A stretch of 64,000 nt of DNA from assembly GCF_003640395.1 (NCBI RefSeq), contig NZ_RBZQ01000001.1, forward strand, positions 620,001 through 684,000. Direction: 5' to 3'. Every line of letters begins with the position of its first letter. Within the stretch, counting starts at the first letter, position 1. The DNA comes from Stutzerimonas urumqiensis. Lineage in GTDB: Bacteria > Pseudomonadota > Gammaproteobacteria > Pseudomonadales > Pseudomonadaceae. This document shows positions 46,398 through 55,752 of the stretch, piece by piece. Made by a program: the position numbers and the translations under genes. The notes below the pieces were generated by a model, which saw only the letters and a list, made by a program, of their open reading frames with translations, was not told the DNA's origin and made no database searches.

Positions 46398-47606
46398 TCA
46401 GGCCGCCGTTGCCGCGCGCTGCGGTGCGGCACGGCGTTCCAGGCGCCATGACCAGGCGAACACCAGCAGCCCGCAGACGGCGGTCGCGGCGCCGATGTAG
46501 CCGGTCGAGGTCCAGCCCAGGCCGGCGCTGATCGCCAGCCCGCCCAGCCAGGGGCCGAGTGCGTTGGCGATGTTGAAGGCCGCATGGTTGGAAGCCGCCG
46601 CCAGGGTCTGTGCGCCCGTGGCAACGTCCATCAGCCGGGTTTGCAGGGCTGGCGACAGGGACACCATGGTGCCGACGGCGAACACCGACGGAATCACCGT
46701 CCAGATCGACCCGGCCGCCAGCGGAAACACCAGCAGCACCAGCGTGCTCCACATCAGCAGCCAGGCCACCGCACGGAATTGCAGCCGATCGAACAGCCAG
46801 CCGCCGGCCAGGTTGCCGACGATGCCGCCCAGGCCGAACGCTGCGAGGGCGAAGGGAATGTAGTGCGGCGCGACCTTCGTCACCTCCAGCAGGGTTGGCG
46901 CCAGGTAGGCGAAGACGCAGAACATGCCGGCGAAACCGATCGAGCCGATCAGCAATGACAGCCAGACCTGCGGCCGATTGAACGCGCGGATTTCATCCAT
47001 CGGCGCCTGGCGTGGCTCGCTGCGGTCGAGCGGCAGGAACAGCGCGACCAATGCCACGGTCAGCAGCGCGATGGCGCCGACCAGCGCGAACGCCCAGCGC
47101 CAGCTCAGCCACTGTCCAAGCCAGGTCGCCAAGGGGTTGCCGATCAGCATGGCCACCGTCAACCCGGCGAGTACACGCGCCACGGCCTTGGCCCGCTGAT
47201 CGGGCGCGACCATCGAGGCGGCCACCAGCATCGCCACGCCGAAGTAGGCGCCATGCGGCAGGCCGGCGATGAAGCGGAACAGCATCAGCGAGCCATAGCC
47301 CGGCGCCAGCGCGCTGGCGAAGTTGCCGAGGGCGAAAAAGCCCATCAGCCACAGCAACAGGTGGCGCCGGAACAGCCGAGCACCGAGGATCGCCAGCACC
47401 GGCGCGCCGACCACCACGCCCAGCGCATAGCTGCTGATCACATGCCCGACCTGTGGCTCACTGATGCCCAATCCACTGGCCACGTTCGGCATCAGCCCCA
47501 TGATCGCGAACTCGCCAGTGCCGATGGCGAAGCCGCCCATCGCCAGGGCCAGTTCGATCAGGACGATGGCGCGGGGAGAGAGGCGCTGGGCGAGAGGTGA
47601 AGTCAT
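46398..47606 (-). CDS. MFS exporter of the AraJ/YdhP (DHA1) type
   Basis: Twelve-span inner-membrane transporter of 402 residues, probably a proton antiporter for small molecules or drugs. The DHA1 motif C region is recognisable and the N-terminus ALAMGGFAIGTGEFAIMGLM followed by ISEPQVGHVISSYALG is characteristic of AraJ-like sugar-efflux or arabinose-polymer exporters. The substrate cannot be told from sequence. It converges on ldhA with two bases between stops. The 249 bases upstream of its start contain no gene. Confidence 0.88.
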   Translation of the reverse strand: MTSPLAQRLSPRAIVLIELALAMGGFAIGTGEFAIMGLMPNVASGLGISEPQVGHVISSYALGVVVGAPVLAILGARLFRRHLLLWLMGFFALGNFASALAPGYGSLMLFRFIAGLPHGAYFGVAMLVAASMVAPDQRAKAVARVLAGLTVAMLIGNPLATWLGQWLSWRWAFALVGAIALLTVALVALFLPLDRSEPRQAPMDEIRAFNRPQVWLSLLIGSIGFAGMFCVFAYLAPTLLEVTKVAPHYIPFALAAFGLGGIVGNLAGGWLFDRLQFRAVAWLLMWSTLVLLVFPLAAGSIWTVIPSVFAVGTMVSLSPALQTRLMDVATGAQTLAAASNHAAFNIANALGPWLGGLAISAGLGWTSTGYIGAATAVCGLLVFAWSWRLERRAAPQRAATAA

Positions 47607-47855
47607 CGGTAAGGCTGCCTCGATCTTGGGGCGTAAAAGGGCGGACGATTATTCATGGTTCGAATCGGGATGCCAGCGCCGAGGCGCCTGCCCGGCGAGC
47701 CCATGCGGGCGATAGCCGCGTCGGTGGCTGACAACCGTTTCGCCATGGATGCGGCGACCGGCTGCGGCGCAAGAGCGGGACGACCCGACCCCCGACGCAG
47801 CCGGATTCGCCGAAAGGGTACGGGCGAAACATGACGGGCCAATGGCCCGTCGGGG

Positions 47856-48392
47856 TCATGCGCCAAGTGCAGCCGCCAACTGGCCGGGCGTGTGCTGGGC
47901 GCCCATGGTTTGGGCCGCCGTCAACGGGGTGACGCCATTGGCGTCGGCACGGGCCGGGTCGGCGCCGTGGCGCAGCAACAGCTCGACGATCTCGGTGCGG
48001 TCGAACATGGCCGCCATCATCAGGGCCGTCTTGCCATCCGGCCCGCTGGCGTCGACATCCGCCCCGTGCTCGAGCAGCAGGGCGGCCATCGCCGTATTGC
48101 CTTTGAAGCCGGTGCCGGCGAGGGGCGTCTGCCCGGCGTCGTTGGCGATGTTCGGGTCGGCGCCGCGTTCGAGCAGCATGCGACAGGTGTCGAGGTGGCC
48201 GTGGTAGCTGGCGAGCATGAGCAGGGTGTCGCCCTTCTGGTTGCGCAGGTTCGGTGGCAGGCCCTGGCCGAGCAGGGCGGCGAGCATGTCGTCGTTGCCG
48301 TGCCGGGCGAGGTCGAATACCTGGGTGGCGAATTCCTGCAATTCCAGTTCTTCCTGCGGTGTCATCGGCGGGCGTTGGGTCTGAGTGGTCAT
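47856..48392 (-). CDS. Ankyrin-repeat protein
   Basis: Soluble 178-residue protein with four ankyrin repeats from about residue 40 on: KGDTLLMLASYHGHLDTCRM, AGQTPLAGTGFKGNTAMAAL, DGKTALMMAAMFDRTEIVEL and a final partial unit with NGVTPLTAAQTMGA. There is no signal peptide, so it should act in the cytoplasm through protein binding. AGGAG precedes ATG 48392. In P. aeruginosa an ankyrin gene (PA3287) neighbours the PA3286 ketoacyl synthase; here both occur within 3 kb, with other genes between. Confidence 0.9.
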   Translation of the reverse strand: MTTQTQRPPMTPQEELELQEFATQVFDLARHGNDDMLAALLGQGLPPNLRNQKGDTLLMLASYHGHLDTCRMLLERGADPNIANDAGQTPLAGTGFKGNTAMAALLLEHGADVDASGPDGKTALMMAAMFDRTEIVELLLRHGADPARADANGVTPLTAAQTMGAQHTPGQLAAALGA

Positions 48393-48502
48393 GGCGGCTC
48401 CTGTCGGCAGCATCGAAATCAGGCACTCAATCTACGACCGCCACGGGCGGGTGGCGGTGCGTTTTCTTTCTATCGACGCCATAGCCGGCGCTTCGCTTGG
48501 CT

Positions 48503-49492
48503 TCAGGTCGTGCGCGCCGGCGGCGCCATGAATTCCGGACCGATCGGGTCGGTGACATGCTCGACCAGCAGCCGGTCGATGTCGGCGAGATCCTGCTCGC
48601 TGAGCCGCCAGCCGAAGGCGTCGTCGATCCCTTCGAGCTGCTCCGGCTTGCGCGCACCCCAGAGGGCGATGGTCGGGCCGCGATCCAGTACCCAGCGGAT
48701 CGCCAGGGCCAGCATCGATTTGCCGTGCCGATCGCGCGCCAGCGCTGTCAGGGCGTCGACGGCCGAGAGGTACTGGCCGAAGCGCGGTTGCTGGAACTTC
48801 GGGTCCTTCTGGCGCAGGTCGTCTCCCTGGAACGCTCGCTCGGCGCTCATCCGCCCGGACAGCAGCCCGCGGCACAAGGCGCCATAGGCCAGGACGGTCA
48901 GGCCGTGCTCGCGGGCGTAGGGCAGCACGTCGGCGTCGATCGCCCGCTCGAACAGGTTGTACGGCGGCTGGACTGCCGCCAGCGGCGCGACGGCACGGAA
49001 CGCATCCATCTGCTCGCACGAATGGTTGCTAACGCCGATCGCGAGAATCTTACCTTCCCGGCGCAGCGCCTCGAGTTCGCGGGCGGTTTCTTCGATGGGG
49101 GTGAGCGGGTCGGGCCAGTGGACCTGGTAGAGATCGATCCGATCGGTGCGCAGGCGACGCAGCGATGCTTCGATTTCCTCGCGGATGCGCGCGCGGCTGG
49201 CATTGCGGCGCGGGCGCTGTTCGGGCCATTCCAGCCCGACCTTGGTGGCGATGACGACCTGATCCCGGATGCCGGCTAGCGCCTTTCCGATGATCTCTTC
49301 GGAGTGGCCGTAGCCGTATACCGGCGCCGTGTCGATGAGGTTGATGCCCCGATCGATCGCCGAGCGAATGGTCGCTTCGGAGCTCGAATCGTCGCTGCCG
49401 CCCCAGAGACGGCCGCCAATCGCCCAGGTGCCCAGGCCGATGCGCGAAACCGGCGTGGATATGCCGCTGATGTGCAGATGCTCGATGGTCAA
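48503..49492 (-). CDS. Aldo/keto reductase
   Basis: NADPH-dependent oxidoreductase of 329 residues with a (beta/alpha)8 fold. The catalytic tetrad is visible: Asp in NLIDTAPVYGYGHSE with Tyr, Lys in VVIATKVGLEW and His in LYQVHWPDPLTPIEET. VSNHSCEQMDAF and the cofactor region GARKPEQLEGI follow. I choose TTG 49492 (LTIEHLHISG) because AGGAGG lies six bases upstream; an in-frame ATG at 49591 would add a tail without family similarity. Substrate unknown. Confidence 0.88.
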   Translation of the reverse strand: MTIEHLHISGISTPVSRIGLGTWAIGGRLWGGSDDSSSEATIRSAIDRGINLIDTAPVYGYGHSEEIIGKALAGIRDQVVIATKVGLEWPEQRPRRNASRARIREEIEASLRRLRTDRIDLYQVHWPDPLTPIEETARELEALRREGKILAIGVSNHSCEQMDAFRAVAPLAAVQPPYNLFERAIDADVLPYAREHGLTVLAYGALCRGLLSGRMSAERAFQGDDLRQKDPKFQQPRFGQYLSAVDALTALARDRHGKSMLALAIRWVLDRGPTIALWGARKPEQLEGIDDAFGWRLSEQDLADIDRLLVEHVTDPIGPEFMAPPARTT

Positions 49493-49815
49493 GGGATGCC
49501 TCCTGTGGTGGGGATGGCTGTATGACCGCGAATGTCCGGCGGCGTTGTCGGTCGTCCGATGTTTATCGGCCGGTGACCCGCGTGGCTGCACGAGGCGCGC
49601 CGTTCGCCGCGCTTGATTCTCAGGTTACGTCAGGTCCGGTTTTCCGCGGACCGAAGACAGGGAGCATGCCATGCCCATGCCAATGACCGTCGGGCAGTTG
49701 GCGAAGCGTTCGGTATTTGGCGTTCCTCGGGCAGGCCGTGAGCGCGCGCTGACCGGTATCGGCGTCGGCGCATGGCTATGGCACCATGCGCCGCTCGCCG
49801 TCCGGGAGCTGTCCC
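49493..49815. other. Intergenic region without recognisable gene
   Basis: These 323 bases separate the divergent aldo/keto reductase and DUF3820 genes. I see no coding region, strong promoter or repeat. The sequence near 49493-49510 is the reductase ribosome binding site. Confidence 0.4.
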
Positions 49816-50058
49816 ATGAACCCGCAAGACCTCGAACGCCTGGTCACCCTGGCGATGCCATACGGCAAGTACAAGGGCCGACTGCTGGCCGATCTGCCGG
49901 GCCATTACCTCGGCTGGTTCGCCCGCGAAGGCTTCCCCAAGGGGGAACTCGGGCGCCTGCTGGCGCTGATGCATGAAATCGACCACAACGGGCTCAACGC
50001 CTTGCTCGAGCCCCTGCGCCGACGTCATTCCTCCAGCGCGGCGCGCAGGCTTTCGTAG
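49816..50058 (+). CDS. DUF3820 family protein
   Basis: Small cytoplasmic protein of 80 residues. The DUF3820 signature is clear: AMPYGKYKGRLLADLPGHYL followed by GWFAREGFPKGELGRLLALM. A similar fold is found as an accessory part of exonuclease-type proteins, but no activity is established. ATG 49816 gives MNPQDLERLV. Its last 34 bases overlap the end of the convergent gene at 50025-50555. Confidence 0.8.
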   Translation: MNPQDLERLVTLAMPYGKYKGRLLADLPGHYLGWFAREGFPKGELGRLLALMHEIDHNGLNALLEPLRRRHSSSAARRLS

Positions 50059-50555
50059 CTGGGCGCCGCATAGATACCGACCTCGACGGCCAACGCCAGC
50101 ATCGCCTCCAGGTCGCAGCGATAGACCAGCACCGCCTGGAGTTCATCGTCCAGCGGCTCGCTGAGGTCGACCAGCACGTAGCCACCTTTTTCCGGGTACA
50201 GACTCGAGAGCTGGACCTGGATGCGGTTGAGCGCCTTCAGCGGTTCGGTGCGAGCGAGTTGCTTGGCCTTGAGCACGAAGGGCACGTCCGGTCCGAACGA
50301 GGCGACGACCTGCTCGAACAGCGTCTGGTAGTCGTCCGCCTGGAACAGCACGGTGTCCGGCAGGCTGCCGATCACCACCCACTCGCCGAGCGGGATGGGG
50401 AAGCTGTCGTCGTAGTTGATGTCCGGGTTGGCAGCGAGGAAGGCATCCGGGTCGGCATAGGCCTGGGCGGCCTCGTCGGCGATGCGTTCGATTTCCGGCT
50501 CCTGCAGGCAGCCGGAACTCAGCAGGCGAATGAAGGCGCTGAGCGAGTCTTTCAT
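50025..50555 (-). CDS. Conserved hypothetical protein
   Basis: Acidic protein of 176 residues starting MKDSLSAFIRLLSSGCLQEP. It has no signal peptide, membrane span or motif I recognise. Codon usage and even conservation-like composition support a real gene, and the ATG at 50555 is the first with a plausible context; an upstream in-frame extension to 50705 is low-complexity and rejected. It overlaps the 3' end of the DUF3820 gene. Confidence 0.7.
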   Translation of the reverse strand: MKDSLSAFIRLLSSGCLQEPEIERIADEAAQAYADPDAFLAANPDINYDDSFPIPLGEWVVIGSLPDTVLFQADDYQTLFEQVVASFGPDVPFVLKAKQLARTEPLKALNRIQVQLSSLYPEKGGYVLVDLSEPLDDELQAVLVYRCDLEAMLALAVEVGIYAAPSYESLRAALEE

Positions 50556-50788
50556 GGGCGAGTGTCCTGTGCGGGGCGCGCAGCATAGCCGATCCGGGCG
50601 CCTGCGCGGCGAGGCGGGCATCGGCGAAAAGCGACGATGGCTATCGGCCCGATAACGCCGCGGGGCTGGGGGCGATCGCGGTTTTTCGTGCACAATAGCC
50701 GGCAAACGGGCGCACGGCGGGCTTTCGGCGATTGTGCCCGTGGCGAGCCCCGCCCAGAGATCAGCCCCGACTTAAAAGAGGAACGACT

Positions 50789-51910
50789 GTGTACGACGTC
50801 GTCATTAGCGGCACCGGCCTTTTCACTCCGCCCAACAGCATCTCCAACGAAGAGCTGGTGGCCTCCTTCAATACCTACGTGCATCGCTTCAACGAACAGC
50901 ACGCCGCCGCGATCGAGGCGGGCGATGTCCAGCCGCTGGCCGAATCCAGCGTGGCGTTCATCGAGAAGGCGTCGGGCATCAAGAGCCGCTACGTGATCGA
51001 CAAGGACGGCATTCTTGATCCCGAGCGCATGGTTCCGCGCATCCCGGAACGCAGCAATGACGAGTGGGGCATCCTGTGCGAGATGTCGATCAAGGCCGCC
51101 AACGAGGCGCTGGCCCGCGCCGGTCGCACGCCGGCGGACATCGACGGCGTGATCGTGGCCTGCTCGAACCTGCAGCGGGCCTACCCGGCGGTGGCGATCG
51201 AAGTGCAGGCCGCGCTCGGCATCAAGGGCTTTGGCTTCGACATGAACGTGGCCTGTTCGTCAGCCACCTTCGGCATCCAGAACGCGGTCAACGCCGTACA
51301 GCTCGGCCAGGCGCGGGCGATCCTGATGGTCAACCCGGAAATCTGCTCGGGACACCTGAATTTCCGCGACCGCGACAGCCACTTCATCTTCGGCGATGCC
51401 TGCACCGCGGTGATTGTCGAGCGCGCCGATCAGGCCACCTCGGCACACCAGTGGCAGGTGGTCGGCACCAAGCTGCTGACCGAGTTCTCCAACAACATCC
51501 GCAACAACTTCGGTTTCCTCAACCGCGCTGCCGAAGAGCAGATGACCAAACCGGACAAGCTGTTCGTGCAGGAAGGCCGCAAAGTGTTCCGCGACGTCTG
51601 TCCGATGGTCGCCGAGCTGATCGGCGAACACCTGGCCGAGAACGACCTCGAGGTGGCGGAGGTAAAACGCTTCTGGCTGCACCAGGCCAACCTGAACATG
51701 AACCTGCTGATCGCTCGCAAGCTGCTCGGTCGCGAAGCCACGCCGGATGAAGCCCCGGTGATCCTCGACACCTACGCCAACACCAGCTCGGCCGGCTCGG
51801 TGATTGCCTTCCACAAGCATCAGGACGACCTGCCGGCGGGCAGCCTCGGCGTGCTGAGCTCGTTCGGCGCCGGTTACTCCATCGGCAGCGTGATCCTGCG
51901 CAAGCGCTGA
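50789..51910 (+). CDS. Beta-ketoacyl-ACP synthase III, PA3286 type
   Basis: Condensing enzyme of the KAS III fold, 373 residues. The catalytic triad is present: Cys in MNVACSSATFGIQNAVNAV, His in FWLHQANLNMN and Asn in TYANTSSAGSVIAF; the end GSVILRKR is also typical. It is longer than FabH (about 317) and resembles P. aeruginosa PA3286, reported to condense octanoyl-CoA from beta-oxidation with malonyl-ACP and so bypass the early steps of synthesis. GTG start 50789 is preceded by GAGGAACGA. It is followed by a strong terminator and is monocistronic. Confidence 0.88.
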   Translation: MYDVVISGTGLFTPPNSISNEELVASFNTYVHRFNEQHAAAIEAGDVQPLAESSVAFIEKASGIKSRYVIDKDGILDPERMVPRIPERSNDEWGILCEMSIKAANEALARAGRTPADIDGVIVACSNLQRAYPAVAIEVQAALGIKGFGFDMNVACSSATFGIQNAVNAVQLGQARAILMVNPEICSGHLNFRDRDSHFIFGDACTAVIVERADQATSAHQWQVVGTKLLTEFSNNIRNNFGFLNRAAEEQMTKPDKLFVQEGRKVFRDVCPMVAELIGEHLAENDLEVAEVKRFWLHQANLNMNLLIARKLLGREATPDEAPVILDTYANTSSAGSVIAFHKHQDDLPAGSLGVLSSFGAGYSIGSVILRKR

Positions 51911-51927
51911 TCGCGAGTGCGATGAAG

Positions 51928-51955
51928 AAGCCCGGACACCTCTCCGGGCTTTTTT
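51928..51955 (+). terminator. Rho-independent terminator after the KAS III gene
   Basis: Stem AAGCCCGGA (51928-51936) with TCCGGGCTT (51943-51951), a six-base loop, and a run of six T at 51950-51955. It lies 18 bases after the stop codon. Confidence 0.9.
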
Positions 51956-52046
51956 GTTGGCGCTCCGCTCGACCGACAAGGCCGTTTCGCGGTTCGGTGC
52001 CTACCGCTCTAGCTCGCGGCTTTCGGCGTGAGCAGATGAAGTTCCG

Positions 52047-52065
52047 TTGTCACAAAAGCTTTACG
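52047..52065 (+). promoter_or_regulatory. Candidate Pho box upstream of the porin gene
   Basis: TTGTCACAAAAGCTTTACG contains one good Pho half-site (TTGTCAC against CTGTCAY) and a poor second one 11 bases later. It lies about 100 bases before the porin start, a suitable place for PhoB control of an OprP/OprO-type porin. The evidence is weak. Confidence 0.3.
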
Positions 52066-52167
52066 TGATGGCAACTCGCCTGAAATAACCCGCCGCCAAG
52101 ATTCCCCCCAACACCCAGAGCCCATCTCGTGTGTTGACCAACGCTTTGACATTAAGGGGAATTTTCG

Positions 52168-53466
52168 ATGATTCGTAAGCACTTCGCCGGTTTCGCCGCC
52201 AGCGCCCTGGCACTGGCCGTATCGGCCCAGGCTTTCGCCGGCACCGTCACCACCGACGGCGCTGACATCGTTATCAAGACCAAGGGTGGTCTGGAAGTGG
52301 CAACGGCGGACAAGGAGTTCGCATTCAAGATCGGCGGCCGTCTGCAGGCTGACTACAGCACCTTCGACGGCTTCTACACCGACAGCGGCGACGCTGCTGA
52401 TGCCGCCTACTTCCGTCGCGCCTTCCTGGAAATCTCGGGCGTTGCGTACAGCGACTGGGAATACAAGTTCAGCTACGACTTCGCCCACAACGCCGGCAGC
52501 TCCGAAGACGGCTACTGGGACGAAGCCTCCATCACCTATACCGGCTTCGATCCGATCAACATCAAGATGGGCCGCTTCGACCCTGACTTCGGTCTGGAGA
52601 AGGCCACCAGCTCCAAGTGGGTGACCGCCCAGGAGCGTAACGCGGCCTATGACCTGATCGACTGGGCCAACGGCCACCAGAATGGCCTCGGCATCCAGGT
52701 CAACGGCACTGCCGGTGACTCCCTCTACGCATCGGCTGGCCTGCATGCCAAGGACCAGAACGACGAGGACGGCAACAGCGTCAAGCAGTTCAACCTGCGC
52801 GGTGTGTTCGCTCCGATGCATGAGTCGGGCAACGTGCTGCACCTGGGTCTGAACTTCGCCCAGCGTGATCTGGACGACACCGCCGTCGACACCCGTATCC
52901 GCAGCCGTCTGGGCATGCGTGGCGTGAGCACCGCGGGCGGTAACGATGCGGGTGATGAAGGCAACCGCCTGCTGCTCGCCGGCGACAGCGGCCTGCCGGC
53001 CGGTTCCTACGGCGAAGACAAGGCCTTCGGCGTGGAAGCTGCCTGGGCGATGGGCCCGCTGTCGGTACAGGGCGAGTACATCAAGCGTGACCTGCAGGCC
53101 GATGACGCTGCCTACGAAGACATCGAAGCCACCGGTTACTACGGCCAGGTCGCCTACACCCTCACCGGTGAAGCACGCACCTACAAGCTGGGCCGCTTCG
53201 ATTCGATCAAGCCGCAGAACAAGCAGATCGGCGCGTGGGAAGTCTTCTACCGCTACGACCACATCGAAGCTGAAGATGACACCGTCGGCATCGTCGCCAC
53301 CAACGACGTCGAGGGCAAGGTGCACAACCTGGGCCTGAACTGGTACGTCAACGAGGCGGTCAAGCTCAGCGGCGTGTACGTCAAGACTGCGGTCGACAAC
53401 CAGGAAAACGCTGCCGGCGACGACGACGGCGACGGCATGGTCTTCCGCGCTCAGTACGTGTTCTAA
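52168..53466 (+). CDS. OprP/OprO-type phosphate or polyphosphate porin
   Basis: Outer-membrane porin of 432 residues. A signal peptide (about 1-24, ending AQAFA) is followed by the OprO/OprP opening [20 protein letters not shown], then [31 protein letters not shown] and [20 protein letters not shown]. It ends in FRAQYVF, the aromatic C-terminus used by the BAM insertion machinery. OprP and OprO are trimeric anion-selective channels for phosphate and polyphosphate; which one this is cannot be told here. It is monocistronic between two terminators and has no phosphate genes beside it. Confidence 0.9.
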   Translation: MIRKHFAGFAASALALAVSAQAFAGTVTTDGADIVIKTKGGLEVATADKEFAFKIGGRLQADYSTFDGFYTDSGDAADAAYFRRAFLEISGVAYSDWEYKFSYDFAHNAGSSEDGYWDEASITYTGFDPINIKMGRFDPDFGLEKATSSKWVTAQERNAAYDLIDWANGHQNGLGIQVNGTAGDSLYASAGLHAKDQNDEDGNSVKQFNLRGVFAPMHESGNVLHLGLNFAQRDLDDTAVDTRIRSRLGMRGVSTAGGNDAGDEGNRLLLAGDSGLPAGSYGEDKAFGVEAAWAMGPLSVQGEYIKRDLQADDAAYEDIEATGYYGQVAYTLTGEARTYKLGRFDSIKPQNKQIGAWEVFYRYDHIEAEDDTVGIVATNDVEGKVHNLGLNWYVNEAVKLSGVYVKTAVDNQENAAGDDDGDGMVFRAQYVF

Positions 53467-53492
53467 GGTTTCGCTCCATCTGATGCTCCTTA

Positions 53493-53517
53493 AGCCCCGC
53501 CTTGCGGGGCTTTTTTT
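53493..53517 (+). terminator. Rho-independent terminator after the porin gene
   Basis: AGCCCCGC (53493-53500) pairs with GCGGGGCT (53504-53511), closing a short loop, followed by seven T. It lies about 30 bases after the porin stop. Confidence 0.9.
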
Positions 53518-53546
53518 CGTCCATCGCACGGGCCACACTGGCGCGC

Positions 53547-54686
53547 ATGCCGATCCTGACCCTCTCCCGTCTCGCCGACCTTGACGCCCATCGCTGGGAC
53601 GCGCTGGTCGACGATCCGCAGCCGTTCCTGCGCCATGCCTTTCTCTGCGCCCTCGAAGACAGCGGCAGCGTCGGGCCGGGTACCGGCTGGCAGCCGGCCC
53701 ATCGCCTGCTGACCGACGATCAGGGGCGCGAACGTGCGGCCTTGCCGCTCTACCGCAAGCAGCACTCCTATGGTGAGTACGTATTCGACTGGGCCTGGGC
53801 CGACGCCTGCGCGCGTGCCGGCATCGATTACTACCCCAAACTGCTCGGCGGCGTGCCCTTCACGCCGGTCACCGGGCCACGGCTGCTCGGCGACCGCACC
53901 GCGATCGGCGATCTGCTGGAGGCGGTGACGGCAGGGCTGGACGAGCGGGGCGAATCCGGCCTGCACCTCAATTTCACCGACCCGGCGGCGGATGCCCTGA
54001 TGGCTGGGCGTGACGGCTGGCTGGAGCGGATCGGCTGCCAGTTTCATTGGCGCAACCGGGGTTATCGCGACTTCCAGGATTTTCTCGACGCGCTCACCTC
54101 GCGCAAGCGCAAGCAGATGCGCAAGGAGCGTGAGCAGGTGGCGGGGCAGGGCATCGACTTCCGTTGGCATCGCGGGGACGAACTGGACGAAGCCGGCTGG
54201 GACTTCGTCCACGCCTGCTACGCCACGACCTATGCCGTGCGCGGGCAGTCGCCCTATCTCGCGCGCGGCTTCTTCAGCCTGCTGGCCGAACGCATGCCCG
54301 AGGCGATCCGCGTGGTGATCGCATGTCAGCACGGGCGACCGGTGGCGATGGCTTTCAGCCTGGTCGGCGGCGGGACGCTATACGGCCGCTACTGGGGCTG
54401 CCTGGCCGAGTTCGACCGGTTGCACTTCGAGACCTGCTTCTACCAGGGCCTCGAGTACGCCATTGGCGAAGGGCTGGAGGCGTTCGATGCGGGCGCGCAG
54501 GGCGAGCACAAGCTGATCCGCGGCTTCGAGCCGGAGATCACCCGCTCCTGGCATTACCTGGCGCATCCGGGCCTGCGTCAGGCAGTGGCCGAATTCCTCG
54601 CGCACGAACGCCGTGGCGTGCTGGCCTACGCCGAGCAGGCGCGCCAGGCGTTGCCCTATCGCCAGGCGGCGGATTCCGGCGCCTGA
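53547..54686 (+). CDS. GNAT-like acyltransferase (peptidogalycan biosynthesis / DUF482 family)
   Basis: Cytoplasmic protein of 379 residues of the family that includes predicted N-acyltransferases related to FemAB and GNAT folds. It has PKLLGGVPFTPVTGPRLLGD, RDFQDFLDALTSRKRKQMRK and GGGTLYGRYWGCLAEFDRLH, with FETCFYQGLEYAIGEGLEAF characteristic of the family. The acceptor is unknown. ATG 53547 (MPILTLSRL) is the best start. Its last 31 bases overlap the end of the convergent LysR gene. Confidence 0.82.
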   Translation: MPILTLSRLADLDAHRWDALVDDPQPFLRHAFLCALEDSGSVGPGTGWQPAHRLLTDDQGRERAALPLYRKQHSYGEYVFDWAWADACARAGIDYYPKLLGGVPFTPVTGPRLLGDRTAIGDLLEAVTAGLDERGESGLHLNFTDPAADALMAGRDGWLERIGCQFHWRNRGYRDFQDFLDALTSRKRKQMRKEREQVAGQGIDFRWHRGDELDEAGWDFVHACYATTYAVRGQSPYLARGFFSLLAERMPEAIRVVIACQHGRPVAMAFSLVGGGTLYGRYWGCLAEFDRLHFETCFYQGLEYAIGEGLEAFDAGAQGEHKLIRGFEPEITRSWHYLAHPGLRQAVAEFLAHERRGVLAYAEQARQALPYRQAADSGA

Positions 54687-55627
54687 ATCCGTGCCGGCGG
54701 GTAACCGTCGTGACTCATTCCCCTGTCCCGGCGCCAGCGCTCGAAGGCCGCGATGACCTGCTCGGCCAGCGCTTCGGCCGGCTCGCTGCGACCCTCGCCG
54801 CGCACCAGCTTGACCTGGTGGTAGCCGAGCGATGGCAAGCCATGATCGAGCCGGGCCAGCGGTGGCCGGACCAGGCTCAGCGGGAAGGGCGCGATGGCGA
54901 GGTCGGCCACCATCGCTGCCTCCTGACCGGCGTACTGCTCGCTGGAATAGGCGATGCGGTACGTCAGCCCGGCGCGATCGAGCGCGTCGAGGGCCTGGCG
55001 TCGCCAGCAACAGGTCTGGCTCGCCAATGCCAGCGGCAGCGGATTTCGCTCGACCGCCAGCCCGCCGCTGCGCCCGGCCCACACCAGCGGTTCGCTGTGG
55101 ATGGTTTCGCCGCGCGGGTCGTCTTCCCCGGCGCTGCCGACGCTGATCAGGCAAAGGTCCAGTTCGCCGGTATCGATCCGGTGCAGCATCTCCAGGCTCG
55201 GTCCGACCTGGACATCCACCTCGATGGCCGGATGGCTACGGGCGAAGGCCGCCAGCAACTCCGGCAGGATCTGCGCGCCGATGTCGCCCGGCGTGCCGAA
55301 GCGCACCCGGCCGGACAGCCGCGGCGCGATGAAGTGGCCGACGGCCTCCTGGTTCAGCTTGAGCAGCCGCCGCGCGTAACCGAGCAGGGTTTCGCCGGCG
55401 GGCGTCAGGCTGACGGCGCGCGCCTGGCGCAGGAACAGCGGCTGGCCGAGGGTCTCTTCGAGCCGCTTGATCTGCATGCTGACGGCGGACGTGGTGCGAA
55501 AGATGCGCTCGGCCGCGCGCGTGAAGCTGCCGGTCTCGGCGATGACCACGAAGGTGCGCAGCACATCGCTCTCAAGCAGCGGGGGTGAAGCGGGGACCGG
55601 GCTGGTGGGCGGGGTGGATGGCTTCAT
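54656..55627 (-). CDS. LysR-family transcriptional regulator
   Basis: Regulator of 323 residues with the N-terminal winged helix-turn-helix (LRTFVVIAETGSFTRAAERI, then TTSAVSMQIKRLEETLGQPL) and a C-terminal periplasmic-binding-like effector domain. It is closest in style to regulators of the LrhA/HexA branch, judging by the SMQIKRLE and CCWRRQALDALDRAG segments, but this is tentative. No divergent metabolic gene gives away a target; the small gene at 55753 is divergent from it. Confidence 0.9.
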   Translation of the reverse strand: MKPSTPPTSPVPASPPLLESDVLRTFVVIAETGSFTRAAERIFRTTSAVSMQIKRLEETLGQPLFLRQARAVSLTPAGETLLGYARRLLKLNQEAVGHFIAPRLSGRVRFGTPGDIGAQILPELLAAFARSHPAIEVDVQVGPSLEMLHRIDTGELDLCLISVGSAGEDDPRGETIHSEPLVWAGRSGGLAVERNPLPLALASQTCCWRRQALDALDRAGLTYRIAYSSEQYAGQEAAMVADLAIAPFPLSLVRPPLARLDHGLPSLGYHQVKLVRGEGRSEPAEALAEQVIAAFERWRRDRGMSHDGYPPARIQAPESAAWR

Positions 55628-55752
55628 GGGGCGATCCTTCAGTTTTGCTGAACGGAGGGTTCGATCTTAGTCGTTTGTCTGAAGGACTGATGGCCGCTCA
55701 TCGTGAGCTTGTCGCGGGACGCTGCTCCCGCCCAGACGAGCGGAGGCACACG

